DNA of 11,304 nt from Candidatus Bathyarchaeota archaeon (GTDB taxonomy: Archaea; Thermoproteota; Bathyarchaeia; TCS64): assembly GCA_016934355.1 (NCBI GenBank), contig JAFGTA010000180.1, positions 1 to 11,304 of the forward strand, written 5' to 3'. The translations under genes were made by a program, and so were the position numbers. Within the stretch, counting starts at the first letter, position 1. Each line of letters opens with the position of its first letter. The notes under the pieces were generated by a model that worked only from the letters and a program-made list of their open reading frames with translations, was not told the origin of the DNA and did no database searches. This document shows positions 5,968 through 11,304 of this stretch, piece after piece.

Positions 5968-6388
5968 GATCAACGGTGATTGTGACCGTGATCTCCGCGC
6001 CCTCATCGTTTAGACGAGTAGCCATCTCCCTAGGAACGTCGCAAGCCGCCTTATCTGACCTAACCATAAGAGTGCGACCGCAAACGAAGCCGCTTTTTCG
6101 CACCACGATATCCGAGGGGTGGCTGAACGTTAAGCCCGGGTGGCCTCTCCCTGTAGCCACGAACTCAGTTCCATCAACTTCTAACGTGAACTTGATAACC
6201 GCATCATCGCTTCTAGCGGCGTTCTTGATGTCCTCGTCGAGATCGATGAGACCCTTCTTGGCGCTCACAGCCACGACGCAGTCTCCTTTCAACGTCAGCT
6301 GCCGCTCCGTTGTGGTCATGAGAGTCGTCCCGTGGGTCGACAGCATGTTTGGGTGGCCTCGCGCCTTGAAGCTCGTGCCGTACCTCAT
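5963..6388 (-). CDS. DUF371 family protein
   Basis: A 141-residue protein of the archaeal DUF371 family, function unknown. Recognisable conserved parts are FKARGHPNMLSTHGTT (7-22), KGDCVVAVSAKKGLIDL (34-50) with its conserved GDC, the central RGHPGLTFSHPSDIVVRKSGF (81-101), and a C-terminal TVTITVDL strand. It is predicted to be soluble and mostly beta, with no signal peptide or membrane segment. ATG 6388 lies 12 nt after the glycosyltransferase stop codon on the same strand, with a weak GTGGATC Shine-Dalgarno-like sequence between, so co-transcription and coupled translation are likely. The repeated RGHP motif (10-13 and 81-84) hints at two related halves or a symmetric binding site; that is inference. 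Confidence 0.9.
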   Translation of the reverse strand: MRYGTSFKARGHPNMLSTHGTTLMTTTERQLTLKGDCVVAVSAKKGLIDLDEDIKNAARSDDAVIKFTLEVDGTEFVATGRGHPGLTFSHPSDIVVRKSGFVCGRTLMVRSDKAACDVPREMATRLNDEGAEITVTITVDL

Positions 6389-6400
6389 AACGATCCACGC

Positions 6401-7360
6401 CTAGAGCTTCATCAGCTTGATGAGTTGCTGCTTTAGCTGCCCAGTCAATGTGGAGTCAGGCGCCTCCCTGAGCTTGTAGAGCTTAAGGTCATCTAGGGCG
6501 AAACGTATGTCCTCCGAGATGAAGTGGTACACGAAGACCCCGCCTAGGAGCCCAGCTATGAACATGAAGTTTGCCAGAGGCAGCGCCCGCTGGAACACGT
6601 AGACCAGGCTCAGCAGCAGCAACGCCATGTGGCTTCGCCTCAGGTTACTGCGGTGCCTGTAGACAAAGGTCATGGCCTCACTCATGATGTAGCCCAGTCC
6701 GAACCCGATGAGGTTGAGCCACCCGATGGCTCCCCCAATAAAGACCAGTAGGCCGCTGAGGAGGACGCCGGGGTACTCCACCTGACGGTTGAAGGGTATC
6801 TCAGTGAAGGTGTAGGCGCGGCGGATGAACTTGGTCTTCCCGTACCAGCGGAGGTGCCAGGAGAGGTTCCAGTCCTCTGCGCGCTTGGCTCCCGCGTATC
6901 CGGGCGACTTCAGGTAGGCATCTTTTCTGTATGCCATGTTGGCGCCTTGGAAGAGTCCTAAGAAACCTTGGACTAGGGTGCTTATCCAGCAGTAGAACCT
7001 GCTCAACGCGTTCCTGTTGATCGGTCTGAAGGCGCCTCCGACTGCCACGACTTTCGGGTCGTTGAAGGGTTTGGTGAGCTCGCTTATCCAGCTTGTGGGG
7101 GGTGCGCAGTCGGCGTCTGTTGTGACGATTATTTCGCCTTCGGCTTCTCTGGCGCCCAGGTCTCTCATCTCTGCGAGGCTGTACCCGGGTCTTACGTAGA
7201 CTTTGTCGCAGTATTTTGAGGCTATTTCGGGTGTTTTGTCTACGCTGCCGTTGTCTATTAGTATGAGCTCGACTTCCTGGTCTTGGCGTCGTATGGAGGT
7301 TAGGCACTGCTCGATTTCGAGCTCCTCGTTTAGTGCCGGTATCACGACGCTGACCTTCAT
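6401..7360 (-). CDS. GT2-family membrane glycosyltransferase
   Basis: A 319-residue family 2 glycosyltransferase. It likely moves a sugar from a nucleotide- or dolichyl-phosphate sugar to a lipid, glycan or S-layer acceptor at the cytoplasmic membrane face. The N-terminal GT-A domain opens with VSVVIPALNEELEIEQCLTS (3-22), then LIDNGSVDKTPEIA (34-47) and the metal-binding DAD (D82-A-D84) in TTDADCAPP. QGANMAYRKDAY (138-149) and the acidic EDWNLSWHLRWYGK (162-175) are acceptor-side motifs with the likely catalytic acid. Two hydrophobic regions, about 198-228 and 245-280, give roughly three to four membrane helices, followed by a cytoplasmic Lys-rich tail. ATG 7360 is about 28 bp from a TATA element, so the mRNA is probably leaderless. 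DUF371 follows in the same operon. Donor and acceptor cannot be told from sequence. Confidence 0.9.
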   Translation of the reverse strand: MKVSVVIPALNEELEIEQCLTSIRRQDQEVELILIDNGSVDKTPEIASKYCDKVYVRPGYSLAEMRDLGAREAEGEIIVTTDADCAPPTSWISELTKPFNDPKVVAVGGAFRPINRNALSRFYCWISTLVQGFLGLFQGANMAYRKDAYLKSPGYAGAKRAEDWNLSWHLRWYGKTKFIRRAYTFTEIPFNRQVEYPGVLLSGLLVFIGGAIGWLNLIGFGLGYIMSEAMTFVYRHRSNLRRSHMALLLLSLVYVFQRALPLANFMFIAGLLGGVFVYHFISEDIRFALDDLKLYKLREAPDSTLTGQLKQQLIKLMKL

Positions 7361-7383
7361 TTCACTGCATTCCTAGGACTATG

Positions 7384-7393
7384 GATTAAATAG
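7384..7393 (-). promoter_or_regulatory. TATA element for the GT2-DUF371 operon
   Basis: Minus-strand CTATTTAATC is centred about 28 bp before ATG 7360, giving a leaderless start. Confidence 0.6.
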
Positions 7394-7525
7394 TTTTCCA
7401 CACCTGATCTAAATATAGACTTTAGTGTAATGTGGATTATGCTTAACAGAGTCAAGTTGTCGCGGGTATTTTTGTATCGTCTCTGTTTTCTGGGAATGTC
7501 TTCAGGGTTTTTCGGACTGGGGAAA

Positions 7526-7535
7526 ACATTTAAGA
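7526..7535 (+). promoter_or_regulatory. TATA element for tRNA-Ala
   Basis: ACATTTAAGA, preceded by a purine-rich GGGGAAA that resembles a BRE. A start about 26 bp downstream (about 7557) leaves a few bases of 5' leader for RNase P before G1 at 7564. Confidence 0.6.
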
Positions 7536-7563
7536 TGGTGGGTCGCGTCACTGATGGAATGCT

Positions 7564-7638
7564 GGGCTGGTAGTTCAGTGGTAGAATGCTGCCTTGGCAT
7601 GGCAGAGGTCGGGGGTTCAATTCCCTCCCAGTCCACCA
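7564..7638 (+). tRNA. tRNA-Ala (GGC anticodon), CCA encoded
   Basis: A full cloverleaf can be folded by eye. The acceptor stem GGGCTGG/CCAGTCC is paired throughout and carries G3-U70, the alanine identity pair. The D arm is GTTC-AGTGGTA-GAAT, the anticodon stem CTGCC/GGCAG with loop TTGGCAT (anticodon GGC at 7596-7598, reading GCC/GCU), the variable loop AGGTC, and the T arm GGGGG-TTCAATT-CCCTC. Discriminator A73 is at 7635 and the CCA end (7636-7638) is genomically encoded. No intron is present. Confidence 0.96.
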
Positions 7639-7814
7639 AAAACCTTGTTCTAAAAAACTTTGTTTAGCGTATACAGTCAGATGAGACTACAACAATTTTA
7701 TTGATGTACACGCTTTCAGTGACACGGCTACGACATCATCGAATATGATCATTACAGCGTCCGCATCATCCATCTTTGAATATTGTTATCTGCTTACAGT
7801 ACTTCAATAAAAAT

Positions 7815-8864
7815 ATGAAACGGCTCAGCATTATTCCGTTAATTTGTTTTATGTTTTTTTCAACTCATTTCGCTTTCTGCTTCGATATTAACCAGGTTGG
7901 AGTATACGATTTCGGGGTAGCCTATGATATTGTGTATAGCGACGATGTAGCCTATGTGTCAGGCAATGACGGCGTCGAGGTGATTGATGTTTCCGACAGA
8001 TCGAATCCTATCAGATTAACGAGCATTGGGAACACTGGAGGCGTATTCGGGTTATTCATTGTCGGAGATACTCTGTACGTCGCTGCTGAGAGTAACGGTC
8101 TGATGATGTATGACGTCAGTAACCCGTCGAATCCTAGACTGTTAGGGTCATCTCCGTGTGTTTTTAGCTTGAATGTTTATGTACAAGGTGGCCTTGCGTT
8201 TGTTTCGAGTGGCAGCAGTTTCTCTATCGTAAATGTTAGTGATCCAGAGAACACGGTGATTGTCTCTACGGTGCTTGGTGATGAGAGGAGTTATCGCACC
8301 CATGTTGTTGGGGATACATTGTATCTTGGTGAGGTTAACGAGGGGCTGATAGTTTACGATATATCGGACCCGAGTAGCCCAGTCTATCTAAGGACATTAC
8401 CGGGTACAGCCGGGATATTCGATATCGAGGTGAGTGAGAACACGTTGTTTCTCGCGTGTCACGGCGCAGGGGTAAAGGTTCTTGATATAGCTGTTAGGGA
8501 TAGCCCTGAGATTATCGGTAGTTTTAACAACGGCGGCGAGGCTTACGGTCTCTACGTAGTTGGAGACATTCTTTTAGCTGCGGATCTGCAGCAGGGCGTT
8601 GAAGTTCTGGATGTTTCTAACCCGAGGTCGCCTACGTTATTAGCGTCGTTTACTGGAACACACCCTCATGAGATTGCTGGGGATCAGTTTTTCATCTATT
8701 TGGCGGACCAAGATGATGGACTGGAGGTATTCCAGTACGGTGAAGACGTGGAACGATCACAGGCCCAAGTAGTTGAACAGACGCAAGAGAATGGCATACC
8801 GATTCCGGGGTTAGCAGCCATCTTAGGTGTATGCATCTACATAGCCTTTAGCTATGATAATTAG
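7815..8864 (+). CDS. Secreted LVIVD-repeat beta-propeller, probably membrane-anchored
   Basis: A 349-residue exported protein. The signal peptide MKRLSIIPLICFMFFSTHFAFC is followed by repeats of the LVIVD type (PF08309): AYVSGNDGVEVIDVSD, LYVAAESNGLMMYDVSN, AFVSSGSSFSIVNVSD, LYLGEVNEGLIVYDISD, LFLACHGAGVKVLDIA, LLAADLQQGVEVLDVSN and a last IYLADQDDGLEVFQY. Seven units of about 42 residues imply a seven-bladed propeller closed by the N-terminal strand. After a polar linker rich in E and Q (310-326), IPIPGLAAILGVCIYIAF (328-345) is a short hydrophobic tail that could anchor the protein; it faintly recalls PGF-type archaeosortase signals but lacks the basic end. An in-frame ATG at 7776 exists, but ATG 7815 places the basic MKR at the signal-peptide start. 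Base composition and codons (TTT, GAT, GTT, AGT) are clearly more AT-rich than neighbours, suggesting acquisition or relaxed selection. Role likely surface protein-protein binding. Confidence 0.88.
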   Translation: MKRLSIIPLICFMFFSTHFAFCFDINQVGVYDFGVAYDIVYSDDVAYVSGNDGVEVIDVSDRSNPIRLTSIGNTGGVFGLFIVGDTLYVAAESNGLMMYDVSNPSNPRLLGSSPCVFSLNVYVQGGLAFVSSGSSFSIVNVSDPENTVIVSTVLGDERSYRTHVVGDTLYLGEVNEGLIVYDISDPSSPVYLRTLPGTAGIFDIEVSENTLFLACHGAGVKVLDIAVRDSPEIIGSFNNGGEAYGLYVVGDILLAADLQQGVEVLDVSNPRSPTLLASFTGTHPHEIAGDQFFIYLADQDDGLEVFQYGEDVERSQAQVVEQTQENGIPIPGLAAILGVCIYIAFSYDN

Positions 8865-9017
8865 CATCGCCATCCATGACACCAGTAAACAAAAGGCGAG
8901 GCATGTACAATTAGAATAATATTTTCCAAGATTTTATTCGGACCACAATAGGCAGCTCACCTAGCCACCTCTATTAAGGAAGGGGTTTATGATTATGCTG
9001 CGTTCTCAGTTACAGTC

Positions 9018-9028
9018 TAGATTTAAGG
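9018..9028 (+). promoter_or_regulatory. TATA-like element for the 9059 gene
   Basis: TAGATTTAAGG is centred about 35 bp before TTG 9059, predicting a leader of about 9 nt. No Shine-Dalgarno sequence is visible in it. Confidence 0.45.
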
Positions 9029-9058
9029 CGAGCAACTGAACCCATTCACGGTGTTTCT

Positions 9059-9613
9059 TTGGATAGAAAGAGGCTCACCACATTAACCATCCTCTTCCTC
9101 ATGCTAGCATCGTACCTGAGCCTCGCCTTCGGTGACGCCATACAAAGCGAACTCGTCATCAAGAAGGTACACGAAGACGGTAGAGACAAGGTCGTTATGG
9201 AGCTAAACGGTCAAAGAGTAAAAAGAGTCTACATCCCCAATGGGGAACAAGTCACATTCACCAACGAGATAGATGAACCCATCACGCTCACCATAAAGGT
9301 CGATGACACGGTAACATACACCCACACACTGGGCCAAGGCGAGTCAATCACCTTGACCATGGGCTCCACGGAACTCCCATCCGGGTCCAAATACCTTGTG
9401 AGCGGAGGCTCATACATAACGCTCGAATCGATAAACGCCGCATACGGAGACTTCGGAGAGTTCTACCTGAAGGGCCCTGTGGGGGGCACGCTTCTGCCAG
9501 CATCAGCCAACAACCTGATGCCGAGCCTCGCGCCCTTGATGATAATACTGGTCGCGGCGGGTCTCGCGGCCACCAAGCTGTTCAGCCTATTAAAGATGAG
9601 TCGTATGCAGTGA
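9059..9613 (+). CDS. Exported beta-rich protein with C-terminal membrane segment
   Basis: I do not recognise a named family for this 184-residue protein. Residues 1-26 form a signal peptide (MDRKRL, hydrophobic TILFLMLASYLSLAF, then GDA). The extracytoplasmic part (27-152) alternates strands and turns: VIKKVHEDGRDKVVMELNG, VYIPNGEQVTFTNEIDEPITLTI, a Thr-rich DDTVTYTHTLGQGESITLTM, and KYLVSGGSYITLES. The 'GEQVTFTNEIDEPITLTI' block with the later 'GQGESITLTM' resembles the strand order of cupredoxin-like domains, but the Cys/His/Met copper ligands are missing, so metal binding is not expected. A membrane helix (about 158-178) ends in KMSRMQ on the cytoplasmic side. TTG 9059 is the only in-frame start that includes the signal peptide. 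Its codon use is GC-richer than the LVIVD gene upstream. Confidence 0.82.
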   Translation: MDRKRLTTLTILFLMLASYLSLAFGDAIQSELVIKKVHEDGRDKVVMELNGQRVKRVYIPNGEQVTFTNEIDEPITLTIKVDDTVTYTHTLGQGESITLTMGSTELPSGSKYLVSGGSYITLESINAAYGDFGEFYLKGPVGGTLLPASANNLMPSLAPLMIILVAAGLAATKLFSLLKMSRMQ

Positions 9614-9704
9614 GGTCGCACTCATAAATAGGGCGACTGTTTCTCGGGTTTACCAAAAAAATCGTGTATTTTAATAACTAGAATGCGGTTCTCCGCCCGA
9701 ATAA

Positions 9705-9775
9705 CCGATACCCTTTAAAACATGGGCAAAAGTCCGATTATACCATATTTATTCTAGAGGGTATATAAGTATCGG
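9705..9775. repeat. Long-spaced inverted repeat around the coiled-coil gene promoter
   Basis: ATACCCT (9708-9714) is mirrored by AGGGTAT (9758-9764), and CCGATA (9705-9710) by TATCGG (9770-9775). The right-hand copies flank and overlap the TATATAAG box. This could be an operator pair for a dimeric regulator, or chance. Confidence 0.35.
9762..9769 (+). promoter_or_regulatory. Strong TATA box for the coiled-coil gene
   Basis: TATATAAG, the closest match to the archaeal consensus in the window, is preceded by purine-rich AGAGGG and centred about 27 bp before ATG 9793. It predicts a leaderless mRNA. Confidence 0.7.
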
Positions 9776-9792
9776 ATACATATTATAGTACG

Positions 9793-10107
9793 ATGGACTC
9801 TAACCGGCAAACAATTCTGTCCAAGATCCTGAGGATAGACGCGGAGATAAACGACATCTCATCGAACAAGAATTTTAGGAAACTTAAAGGGAACCTCAAG
9901 ATACTGGAAGACTCCAGAAGCGGAAGCCGTAAGATCGTTATCGGCGCCCCTGACGACATGGAGCGGAACATCGAGCTGCGGAGAAACAGCGAGGGCATGA
10001 GGAACACAATCACCGAGTACAAGGCGCTGCTAGACGAGTACAGAGTTCAGCTCAACCGGCTGCACGAGGAAAGGTCGCTGCTAGAGAAACAGCTCTTCCC
10101 ATCCTAG
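9793..10107 (+). CDS. Small coiled-coil protein, function unknown
   Basis: A 104-residue, highly charged soluble protein that I do not recognise. Two helical stretches with heptad-like hydrophobic spacing are visible: residues 7-43 (ILSKILRIDAEINDISS..., then KLKGNLKILED) and 61-101 (NIELRRNSEGMRNTITEYK, LLDEYRVQLNRLHEERSLLEKQL). A short loop with SGSRKIVIGAPDD (43-55) separates them, so an antiparallel helical hairpin or a dimeric coiled coil is likely. There is no signal peptide, membrane segment or cysteine. ATG 9793 sits at the ideal distance from a strong TATA box, and codon use matches the GC-rich neighbours, so it is very probably a real and well-transcribed gene. It is monocistronic and convergent with the NTF2-like gene. 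Chromatin-associated, chaperone-like or scaffold roles are possible; none is shown. Confidence 0.82.
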   Translation: MDSNRQTILSKILRIDAEINDISSNKNFRKLKGNLKILEDSRSGSRKIVIGAPDDMERNIELRRNSEGMRNTITEYKALLDEYRVQLNRLHEERSLLEKQLFPS

Positions 10108-10114
10108 TAAGATT

Positions 10115-10142
10115 CGACAAGAGCCAGCGTCGGCTCTTGTCG
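10115..10142. terminator. Perfect 11-bp hairpin between convergent genes
   Basis: CGACAAGAGCC, loop AGCGTC, then GGCTCTTGTCG, all 11 pairs matched. It lies 8 nt after the coiled-coil stop codon and 38 nt past the NTF2-like stop codon on the other strand. It is symmetric, so it can fold in both transcripts, but it has no T-run directly 3' on either strand. It could act as a bidirectional 3'-end stabiliser or terminator. Confidence 0.6.
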
Positions 10143-10150
10143 CGTGGTAA

Positions 10151-10160
10151 ATAAAAAAGA
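10151..10160 (-). terminator. T-run terminator after the NTF2-like gene
   Basis: Minus-strand TCTTTTTTAT lies 20 nt past the TAG stop codon and just before the shared hairpin. It is a typical archaeal U-rich terminator. Confidence 0.5.
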
Positions 10161-10179
10161 GAGATTATGCTTTGTTGGG

Positions 10180-10692
10180 CTACCTGGTGGCCCGTTTCCA
10201 CTCCTGCATGAGTGCGGTCATCTGTCTGCCTGCATCGGCGTCGTACCTGATCCTGCCCCCAGGCATAGCCTGGGCGAGAAGCTCCGGCCTCTCCTTGGCT
10301 GCCCACGCGATTAAGCCTGTTAGGGCGTGCTCGGTAGCCTTCCGGGTCTCGGGCTTTGGCACGATGCTGAGGGACTGTATCTGGCCTTCCTTGATGACGA
10401 AGACGCTGTCGTAGTGGGCCTCCTTGATGCCGGCTGCCTTGAGCCACTCGCTGCTCTCGGTCATCTCGGCCCGCACCTTGTCTCCGGTGATCTGGGTGGC
10501 CTTGAGGGTCCTCTGTGTGCCTGTGGCGTGGTCGAACTCCGCCAGCTTCAGCGCGGACTCCTTGGCTGTGGTCGCCAGGGTTCCCTTCATCTCGAAGACT
10601 GAGCCCTGTGCGTATAGGCTTTTAAGGTGGTCTAGGTTCATCGCCGTGTAGGCGTGACCCCATTCCTGTAGGGTTTTCTCGGATTGTTTCAA
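10180..10692 (-). CDS. NTF2/SnoaL-like domain protein
   Basis: A 170-residue soluble protein. Residues 4-112 have the NTF2-like (SnoaL-like) cone pattern: helix TLQEWGHAYTAMNLDHLKSLY, strand SVFEMKG, helix ESALKLAEFDHATG, then strands TLKATQITGDKVRAEMTES, DSVFVIKEGQIQSLSIV. The C-terminal helical part (116-168) is an addition seen in some members. NTF2-like proteins range from small enzymes (isomerases, hydrolases) to simple ligand-binding proteins, so no reaction can be assigned; H54, H93 and D95 are candidate polar pocket residues only. TTG 10692 is chosen because AGGTGA lies 6 nt upstream. The next ATG, at codon 18, would remove part of the first helix. It is downstream of, and on the same strand as, the D-threonine aldolase-like gene, with its own promoter. 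Confidence 0.82.
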   Translation of the reverse strand: MKQSEKTLQEWGHAYTAMNLDHLKSLYAQGSVFEMKGTLATTAKESALKLAEFDHATGTQRTLKATQITGDKVRAEMTESSEWLKAAGIKEAHYDSVFVIKEGQIQSLSIVPKPETRKATEHALTGLIAWAAKERPELLAQAMPGGRIRYDADAGRQMTALMQEWKRATR

Positions 10693-10698
10693 TTTTAT

Positions 10699-10704
10699 TC
10701 ACCT
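10699..10704 (-). promoter_or_regulatory. Shine-Dalgarno site of the NTF2-like gene
   Basis: Minus-strand AGGTGA, 6 nt before TTG 10692, matches the archaeal anti-Shine-Dalgarno and fixes the TTG start. Confidence 0.65.
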
Positions 10705-10734
10705 ATCAGTGAACGGTAAAACCTTTTTAGTGAT

Positions 10735-10743
10735 GCATATAGT
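10735..10743 (-). promoter_or_regulatory. TATA-like element for the NTF2-like gene
   Basis: Minus-strand ACTATATGC, about 47 bp before TTG 10692, gives a leader of about 20 nt that includes the AGGTGA site. A nearer CTAAAAAGG (10722-10730) is an alternative but would leave the Shine-Dalgarno site outside the mRNA. Confidence 0.4.
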
Positions 10744-10867
10744 GGTTATGGATTAATGATAGAGAACGATGATCCATGTTCTCGAAGCTATTCAAGGAGG
10801 CGATCTTTACCGGGATATTAACATCGCGTCAACCCAGAGCATGTGAGACGCATGCATTCAATAATAT

Positions 10868-10883
10868 AGAGCCTACTGGCTCT
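10868..10883 (-). terminator. Small hairpin spanning the D-threonine aldolase-like stop codon
   Basis: AGAGCC, loop AGTA, GGCTCT on the minus strand, with the TAG stop codon (10873-10875) at the loop edge, followed by AT-rich TATATTATTG. A possible weak terminator; the stem is only 6 bp. Confidence 0.3.
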
Positions 10884-11304
10884 TTCCTCGGCCCTGTATT
10901 CGCCAGACTGCTTCGAGGCGCCCGTCCCTCACGCAGTGGATGTAGTCATATAGGTTAGTGTTGGTGCAGCAGTGGGTGGGTATTAACTCGAACTTGTCTC
11001 CCGGGCCGAGGCCGAAGCCCGGGTCCACCTCGATGTGTCCGTGCTCCTCGTTAGGCCGGACGTAACGGGCGTCTTCTCTGCCCTTGAGAGGCGGCATCCC
11101 GAACTCGAAGGTGACTGCCTTGTACCCTGCGTCGCAGATGACCTTATCCGGGTGGTTCGCGCTGACGACTGTGGACAGGATCGAGAGGGCCTTGCCGAAT
11201 ATCTCTAGCCCCGGGACCGTGCTGTACCGGGCGTCCATGAAGACGTAGCTGCCTGCCTCGATCTCGGTGACTCCCGGGTGCCTGCCGCTGATCATGTGGG
11301 TGCC
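10873..11304 (-). CDS. D-threonine aldolase/D-serine dehydratase family protein, C-terminal part (runs off the right edge)
   Basis: The 143 visible residues are the C-terminal third of a fold-type III PLP enzyme (alanine racemase-like N-terminal barrel, outside the window). They match D-threonine aldolase (D-Thr to glycine and acetaldehyde) and eukaryotic-type D-serine dehydratase. Visible hallmarks are HMISGRHPGVTEIEAGSYVFMD with the conserved E.(R/A)(P/G)G.Y.(F/V).D pattern, NEEHGHI, the GDKFELIPTHCCTNTNLYD segment, and the closing VRDGRLEAVWRIQGRGKS. The HCC in the segment gives a His-x-Cys pair like the zinc ligands of chicken D-serine dehydratase. That hints at dehydratase or a zinc-dependent aldolase, but does not decide. 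An ATG at 11295 is internal; the reading frame continues to the window edge. The PLP lysine is not visible. Confidence 0.88.
   Translation of the reverse strand, partial: GTHMISGRHPGVTEIEAGSYVFMDARYSTVPGLEIFGKALSILSTVVSANHPDKVICDAGYKAVTFEFGMPPLKGREDARYVRPNEEHGHIEVDPGFGLGPGDKFELIPTHCCTNTNLYDYIHCVRDGRLEAVWRIQGRGKSQ

Noticed and set aside
7357..7620. Open frame of 87 codons on the minus strand
   Set aside because: It runs through the tRNA-Ala gene and the promoter region of the glycosyltransferase, and its protein has no recognisable features.
7611..7638. Possible attachment site in the 3' half of tRNA-Ala
   Set aside because: No second copy of this sequence is seen downstream in the window, and no integrase gene is present; kept only as a compositional observation.
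7776..7814. 13-residue extension of the LVIVD protein
   Set aside because: It would put a non-basic stretch ahead of an otherwise standard signal peptide starting MKR at 7815.
8989..9039. 16-codon frame (MIMLRSQLQ...) after a purine-rich AAGGAAGGGG
   Set aside because: Too short to judge, it overlaps the TATA element of the 9059 gene, and no promoter sits at the right distance.
9722..9757. 11-codon frame ATGGGCAAAAGTCC... after CTTTAAAAC
   Set aside because: The TATA-like sequence is directly adjacent, so the ATG would lie upstream of any transcript start; it is probably part of the next promoter region.
10776..10958. 60-codon plus-strand frame after a TATA-like GATTAATG, containing GGAGGCGATC that resembles a Shine-Dalgarno sequence
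   Set aside because: The second half overlaps the D-threonine aldolase-like gene antisense, no start codon follows the Shine-Dalgarno-like sequence, and the protein resembles nothing known. 10693-10872 is best treated as intergenic.

Overview
The window is from an archaeal chromosome. The evidence is an archaeal-type phosphopantetheine adenylyltransferase, HMG-CoA reductase, DUF371 and DUF763 proteins, a Fae-HPS fusion, and BRE/TATA-type promoters about 26-28 bp upstream of many start codons. The sequence is fairly GC-rich, apart from one AT-richer stretch after the tRNA gene. Six of the thirteen protein genes appear to start with TTG. A TACK-type or related uncultivated archaeon is plausible, but the window alone does not fix the lineage. 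I see no insertion sequence, CRISPR array, phage gene or origin.

Layout, left to right. (1) The 5' end of HMG-CoA reductase (minus), divergent from a small stand-alone Lrp/AsnC ligand-binding-domain protein (plus). (2) CoaD-type PPAT (plus), convergent with a PLP-dependent threonine/serine dehydratase (minus). (3) A DUF763 helix-hairpin-helix protein (plus), divergent from the dehydratase and overlapping by 4 bp, stop on stop, with a membrane-anchored extracytoplasmic transglutaminase-like protein (minus). (4) A 450-residue fusion (minus): an N-terminal ribbon-helix-helix (RHH) DNA-binding module, then formaldehyde-activating enzyme (Fae), then 3-hexulose-6-phosphate synthase (HPS). (5) A GT2 glycosyltransferase-DUF371 gene pair (minus). 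(6) tRNA-Ala(GGC) (plus), followed by an AT-richer region with a secreted LVIVD-repeat beta-propeller. (7) A small exported beta-rich protein with a C-terminal membrane segment, then a short coiled-coil protein under a strong TATA promoter (both plus). (8) An NTF2/SnoaL-like protein and the 3' part of a zinc/PLP D-threonine aldolase/D-serine dehydratase-family gene (both minus).

Most of the genes are housekeeping: mevalonate-pathway isoprenoids, coenzyme A, amino acid metabolism, and C1/pentose-phosphate metabolism by Fae-HPS. A smaller set encodes envelope proteins: the transglutaminase-like protein, the glycosyltransferase, the LVIVD propeller and the 9059-9613 protein. Operons are short; only the GT2-DUF371 pair looks clearly co-transcribed.

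The most unusual object is the RHH-Fae-HPS fusion. It would place a DNA-binding domain on a metabolic enzyme that handles formaldehyde and ribulose-5-phosphate. Its own promoter region carries three GTGTC repeats, spaced 11 and 51 bp, just upstream of the TATA element. Together these suggest, without proving, an autoregulatory 'trigger enzyme'.
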